DNA of 11,213 bases from Podochytrium sp. JEL0797 (taxonomy: Eukaryota > Chytridiomycota > Chytridiomycetes > Chytridiales > Chytriomycetaceae). Position 1 is the first letter of the stretch. Each line of letters opens with the position of its first letter. The position numbers were made by a program, and so were the translations under genes. Shown piece after piece: positions 7,623 through 11,213 of this stretch. The DNA lies in assembly GCA_027596195.1 (NCBI GenBank), contig JADGJG010000894.1, positions 1 to 11,213 of the forward strand. Direction: 5' to 3'. Below the pieces are notes generated by a model, which was not told the DNA's origin, ran no database searches, and worked only from the letters and a program-made list of their open reading frames with translations.

Positions 7623-10073
7623 ATGGTAAGCCAACGCGGTGATGCAATTAAGCTTATCTTGAACTCGACAGGGAAAGAAGAGCAACAAGAAGCCCGCTGT
7701 CGAAACGCCCGTTGCCGAACAAGAGGAGGAGAAATACGTTCACGTTGACGAAGTCGAGGTTGAGGAAACCGCGAGCGTCGAAGAATATTTCGACGACGAG
7801 GAAGTCAAGCCGAAGCCACAGGTGCGCTACACGGGATTTGCGCCAGTAAAGGGCTGGAAGCCAGACCGCGTTTCGGCCGCGATGGACCCTCAGCAGTTTT
7901 TTGCAAAGTACGTGATCACGCGCACCCCGGCCATCGTGACGGGCATGAAGGACCTGTTGGGAAAGAACTCGGTATTTAACAAGTTTGCTGGTGCAAAGGA
8001 CAAGCCGTGGGTCGGCATTGACGCTTTGCTCCAAAAGGTGAAATATCGGACATTCATGGTCTTTCCGCTTCTTACTCTTACACTGCACAATTCAGGTTGG
8101 AGGCAGAGAAACGGTTGAGATTGAGACGCGTAAGGAGGGCGGTCACTTTGGTTCTGGGCGGGAGAGACGCGTTGTTCTCTTTGAGGACTTTGTCGAGGCC
8201 ATGAAGAGCGGAGACACGTCGCTTTACATGTCGACCCAATACAGTGGTGACCAGGAAGAAGATTTGGACGAGGATGAAGAAGAGGATGGAGAGCACGTCC
8301 ATGGCGAGGACTGCGACCACGACCACGACCATGGTGATGCTATGGATGCAGACGAAGATGACGAGGAAGATGACGATGAGGAAGGCGACGAGGAAGATGA
8401 CGAGGAGGAGGATGGTGAAGGGCGTGAGCACGGAGACGACTGCGAACACGAGGGCAAGATTTCTCAAACTCGTCGTTTTCGGTCCAATCTGACTATTTCT
8501 TTTCGTTCCATTTAGAAATGGACCCGTTGGAAGACAACGAAGAGAATCTGCTGGTAAGTTATTCTTATTCACTCGGTATCAAAAAATGACGCGTTTTCAG
8601 GAATCCTTCAACGACTTCTGCAAAGCGCCTTTGCCTCGCCTCATTGGAGAACTCCCTTTGCATCCGAGTACGTAAAATCCACCTCTCGTTTGATTTTTGT
8701 TGATTCTCATGTGGAATTTTTCGGCAGAAATTCTCCCAACTCTCGTCCCGCAACAGTTGAACCTCTGGATGGGCTGCGCCCCTCCTTCTGGCGTCTCTTC
8801 CGGCCTTCACCATGATTTCGCCGAAAACCTGTACATTTTGCTCGAAGGCACCAAACAGTTCACAATCATCCCGCCTTCGGCTGCAACCAAACTCGACCTC
8901 TATGGAGACGCTGACTTGCAGGTTGTTCACGAGAATGGAATGATTTCGTATGATTGGGCTGTGGGCAGTGACGGATCTTTTGCGTCGGATGTTGCGCGTT
9001 GGAAGTTCAAGGTGGCTGTGAAGGCTTTGAAGGACGGCTTGTTTGAGAGCCAGGGAGACGAAGAAGTGGATTTGGAGAGTTGAGTAGTTTCTTGTCTGCT
9101 TCTTTCGTTCGATTTTTCACGCGATAGCCGGCCGATTTTGAGATTCTTACCTTTTTTTTCCTACAGCTTTGAGAAAGGATGTTGTCGAGGCCAAGCTTGA
9201 AATGGATTTGGCAGAGGAGGAAGAGGCGGAAGGTTTGTCGTTTTCGTTCCATTGGCCTTTATTGATTCCCCCCGGTTTTCCAAGTTGCTATGTACGCCGA
9301 CGAGGATGACGATGAGGATGACGACGACGAGGAGCCTTTGTTTGCGGATCCACCAGCGGATGACGAAGATGAGGACATGGAAATCGACATGGACAACTTG
9401 AGGGTGAGTTTTCTTCTTCTCGCAACGTTCCGTTTTAAAAAAAATTCTCTCTCTCAATCGCAACAAGGACGACTACGAAGAAGACGACGAAGTCGACGAG
9501 CTCGAAGTCGAAGACCCACCCATGTGGTTCAGTCGCATCGACCCCGAAGTCTTGCACAGCGCCGACGCGACCGAAACTTACCCCGACCTCGCACACGTTG
9601 TGAAAACCACCTTTGAGCTCAAGGAGGGTGAAATGCTTTACCTTCCCGCTTCTTGGTTCCACGAAGTCCGCAGTGGCCCTGCTTCCAAATCCGCCGTGGG
9701 CCCCCATGTCGCGTTGAACTACTGGTTCCACCCGCCCAACGCGCTCACCGAGGAGGATTATGAGACTCCATACAAGACGGATTTCTGGGCCACGCAGTTT
9801 GACGCGCTCGAGAGTTTAATCACGACGGACAGTGGTCTTGAGAAATTGAACAACAGCGCCAAGGGATGGAACAAGTTAGTTCGTGACCCGAGTGGAGAGT
9901 TTGTCATGAGCGAGCCAGCCGAGAAGGACGAGGAGGTTATGAAACCTTTTGAGAGTTACGACGAGATTCCAACGCATTTGAGATTGGCGTTCAAGAACCC
10001 TGGGTGTTGGTTCATGAGGAGCAGAAAGACGGGATTGTTTATGGGAAAGGCCAAGAAGGCCACCGTTTTGTAA
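7623..10073 (+). CDS. JmjC/Cupin_8 Fe(II)/2-oxoglutarate oxygenase with acidic insertions
   Basis: Nine coding exons: 7623-7625, 7672-8037, 8096-8453, 8516-8553, 8601-8667, 8728-9078, 9167-9232, 9285-9403 and 9468-10073. All junctions keep frame and give 657 aa. Exon 1 is only the ATG. The third intron needs a GC donor, or a poorer GT donor at 8472 or 8475. The N-terminal part (from about residue 60) has the Cupin_8 features RTPAIVTG and FGSGRERRVVLFEDF. The core has LNLWMGCAPPSGVSSGLHHD with the metal pair H305/D307, then ENLYILLEGTKQFTIIPPS. The distal histidine is H521 in MLYLPASWFHEV, followed by HVALNYWFHPP. The metal histidines are 216 residues apart because of a long acidic insertion. 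Another Asp/Glu/His-rich insertion spans about residues 170-242. Family members hydroxylate or demethylate proteins or nucleic acids; the target is unknown. It looks catalytically complete. It converges with the SNARE gene, with 80 bp between stops. Confidence 0.87.
8255..8453 (+). repeat. Acidic and His/Cys-rich low-complexity tract within the JmjC gene
   Basis: A near-continuous run of GAG/GAA/GAC/GAT codons encodes Asp/Glu stretches. Embedded in it are two related modules: HGEDCDHDHDHG at residues 192-203 and HGDDCEHE at residues 235-242. Such His/Cys/acid clusters could bind divalent metal. The antisense strand is open here only because the tract is simple-sequence. Confidence 0.75.
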
Positions 10074-10153
10074 AAAATTTGTCTATTTTACGAATGAAAA
10101 TATGAAAAAATGAACGAGGCTTTTGCGGTTGGTGAGTTTGTCGGACGAATTTC

Positions 10154-10966
10154 TCACGCTCCTGGAGCACTCGGAGAGCTGACAGCTGAAGCGCCCTTCA
10201 TGGATGTCACGAGCGGCACGACGATAATGATGATAATAATGATAACGATGGCAGCAATAATCATCTTCATTTTCAAGTCCTGTTGGATTAAAGAAGAGTG
10301 AGCTCGGAAAACTTTGCCACAACAAAAATTCAAAACGAACCTTCCACCACTATTTTCATAGACACAACGAGGAATCCATGGAAGAAATTCAGTATCAAGA
10401 TGTGGAGTACGAATGGAAGAAACAATAATTACCCTATCAAAATAGATCGCGTTCAGAAAACTCACGACAAACGGAGCATCAAAAAATGGAGGCAAACTCA
10501 CATTTGACCGCGAACCTTGTTGGCCCCCTTTTTGAACTGCAGAGCACCTTGTTGCAGATCATCCGTCTTGTTTTGAAGAGACTCGAGCTTCTCGCCACGC
10601 GCCATAACTTTCTCAATGTTGTTGTGCATCATACCAATGACTTCATTGACCTGTCGTGGTTGTTTTTAGAAAAGTTAGTTTGTGACTGGTGGCTGTTTTG
10701 TTGGGTTTCAATCCAGGAAGCCACTCAATGTTCGGATTCCTACGAACGCGCAACGCCAAAAACGCGTTGCCGTAGGATTTATATCGATCTGTTTTCGCTC
10801 ACGCGCGTCTGTTGAGATGCCCAAACATCCGCGGGACGCGTAACACCCGCCCCACCGGCATCTCTGCTGTCTGATCTCGCTGTCAAATTTAAAAAACTAC
10901 CTGATTCTGGACAGTGGCGGACTTGTTACCCGCCGGGGCAGAGGGACCTGCAGGTTGTGATGGCAT
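10154..10966 (-). CDS. Synaptobrevin-type R-SNARE (Snc1/VAMP-like)
   Basis: Minus-strand exons 10966-10901, 10650-10501, 10349-10341 and 10279-10154 give 116 aa, close to yeast Snc proteins. After a short Pro/Ala-rich N-terminus, the SNARE helix runs from VNEVIGMMHNNIEKVMARGE to GALQFKKGANKVRGQM. The zero-layer arginine is the R of VMARGEKL. The family WWKDLKMKM motif follows, assembled from a 9-nt microexon (WWK) and the last exon. A tail anchor of Ile/Val residues is next, then about 18 lumenal residues. It should act in fusion of secretory or endocytic vesicles with the plasma membrane. Intron 1 is 250 nt, unusually long here, and ends with a CTAAC branch point. The exon 2 to microexon junction is one base off a canonical GT-AG pair. 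The identity is firm; that one junction is uncertain. Confidence 0.9.
10739..10776. repeat. Bulged hairpin in SNARE intron 1
   Basis: An outer stem CCTACG/CGTAGG (10739-10744 with 10771-10776) and an inner stem GCAACGC/GCGTTGC (10750-10756 with 10764-10770) enclose the loop CAAAAAC, with a one-sided 5-nt bulge. A TATAAAT on the minus strand lies next to it (about 10778-10784). The structure is in the 250-nt intron. Confidence 0.6.
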
Positions 10967-11159
10967 TTTGTCTTTTGGAGGCGTTGGGGGTGTGAGATTC
11001 GCGGAGAAGAATGAGATTCGCGCGGATTTTTTGAAAATCCGTTTGGAATCGAAAAACAAAGGTCACGTGACCTTTGTTTTCGGGGCTGCCAAGAAGGAAG
11101 GAATGATTTCGAGAAAAGGATACTTGTTATTTTTTCATGCAGTCATGAACAGCCGCGGG

Positions 11160-11160
<1 letters not shown>
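10967..11160 (-). promoter_or_regulatory. Upstream region of the SNARE gene: palindrome, hairpin and direct repeats
   Basis: No gene is visible. The region contains an 11-bp direct repeat TGAGATTCGCG (10993-11003 and 11012-11022), an 8-bp inverted repeat CGGATTTT/AAAATCCG with a 3-nt loop (11023-11041), and a 28-bp perfect palindrome (11053-11080). All lie within about 115 bases upstream of the SNARE start codon, so they are good candidates for promoter elements. Confidence 0.6.
11053..11080. repeat. 28-bp perfect palindrome centred on CACGTG
   Basis: Fourteen bases on each side of the centre (11066/11067) are exactly complementary. The core is GGTCACGTGACC, an extended E-box that also fits the fungal Cbf1-type site RTCACRTG. 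The flanks AAAACAAA and TTTGTTTT complete the symmetry. Confidence 0.9.
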
Positions 11161-11197
<37 letters not shown>

Positions 11198-11213
11198 CGG
11201 GGGGGGGGGGGGG
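11161..11213. other. Poly-G contig end
   Basis: The last 53 bases are G except for a single C at about 11198. A homopolymer of this kind at a contig end is most simply a sequencing or assembly artefact. I assign no function. Confidence 0.8.

Noticed and set aside
8224..8492. Poly-Ser (-) and Met/Thr/Arg-rich (+1 frame) open frames
   Set aside because: They are simple-sequence shadows of the acidic codon run in the JmjC gene.
10280..10500. Retained-intron or GATAG-acceptor version of the SNARE, inserting about 30 residues before DLKMKM
   Set aside because: The frame is open, but it would separate the SNARE helix from the membrane anchor with unrelated sequence and remove the family WWK motif. 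Zippering would be disrupted.
10486..10815. 109-codon + strand open frame
   Set aside because: It is antisense to the R-SNARE exon and intron 1 and has no features of its own.

Overview
This is eukaryotic nuclear DNA. Its genes carry many short spliceosomal introns: 42 to 88 nt by my models, apart from two longer ones of 250 and about 151 nt in the R-SNARE gene. The gaps between genes are tight. A Snc-like R-SNARE and tandem LicD-family Golgi-type enzymes point to a fungus. A UBXN11-like SEP-domain protein would fit an early-diverging, chytrid-like (zoosporic) fungus. That placement is inference from gene content. Both ends of the window run into G homopolymers and look like contig ends.

Layout: positions 1-578 hold low-complexity sequence and the presumed promoter of the first gene. 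Positions 579-5113 on the + strand hold three tandem LicD-family genes. Each encodes a type II membrane protein with a WDxDxD motif. A decayed fragment of a further copy lies between genes 1 and 2. Positions 5303-6137 (+) encode a glutathione S-transferase. It converges with a gene at 6143-7550 (-) encoding a coiled-coil, SEP-domain, UBX-like protein of the UBXN11 type; the two stop codons are 5 nt apart. That gene shares a 72-bp divergent promoter with a nine-exon JmjC/Cupin_8 gene at 7623-10073 (+). The JmjC protein carries long acidic and His/Cys-rich insertions. Last is a synaptobrevin-type R-SNARE gene at 10154-10966 (-). Its upstream region contains a 28-bp perfect palindrome centred on CACGTG.

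How the genes fit together: the LicD cluster is a local paralog family that probably adds phosphodiester-linked groups to glycans in the Golgi. The other four genes are unrelated single-copy genes of redox metabolism, ubiquitin/p97-adaptor biology, 2-oxoglutarate oxygenase chemistry and vesicle fusion. I see no mobile element, tRNA, rRNA, CRISPR array or viral gene. All splice models were built by eye from reading-frame continuity, splice consensus and family motifs. The best points to verify are the SNARE WWK microexon junction, the GC-AG intron and the ATG-only first exon of the JmjC gene, and the LicD relic.
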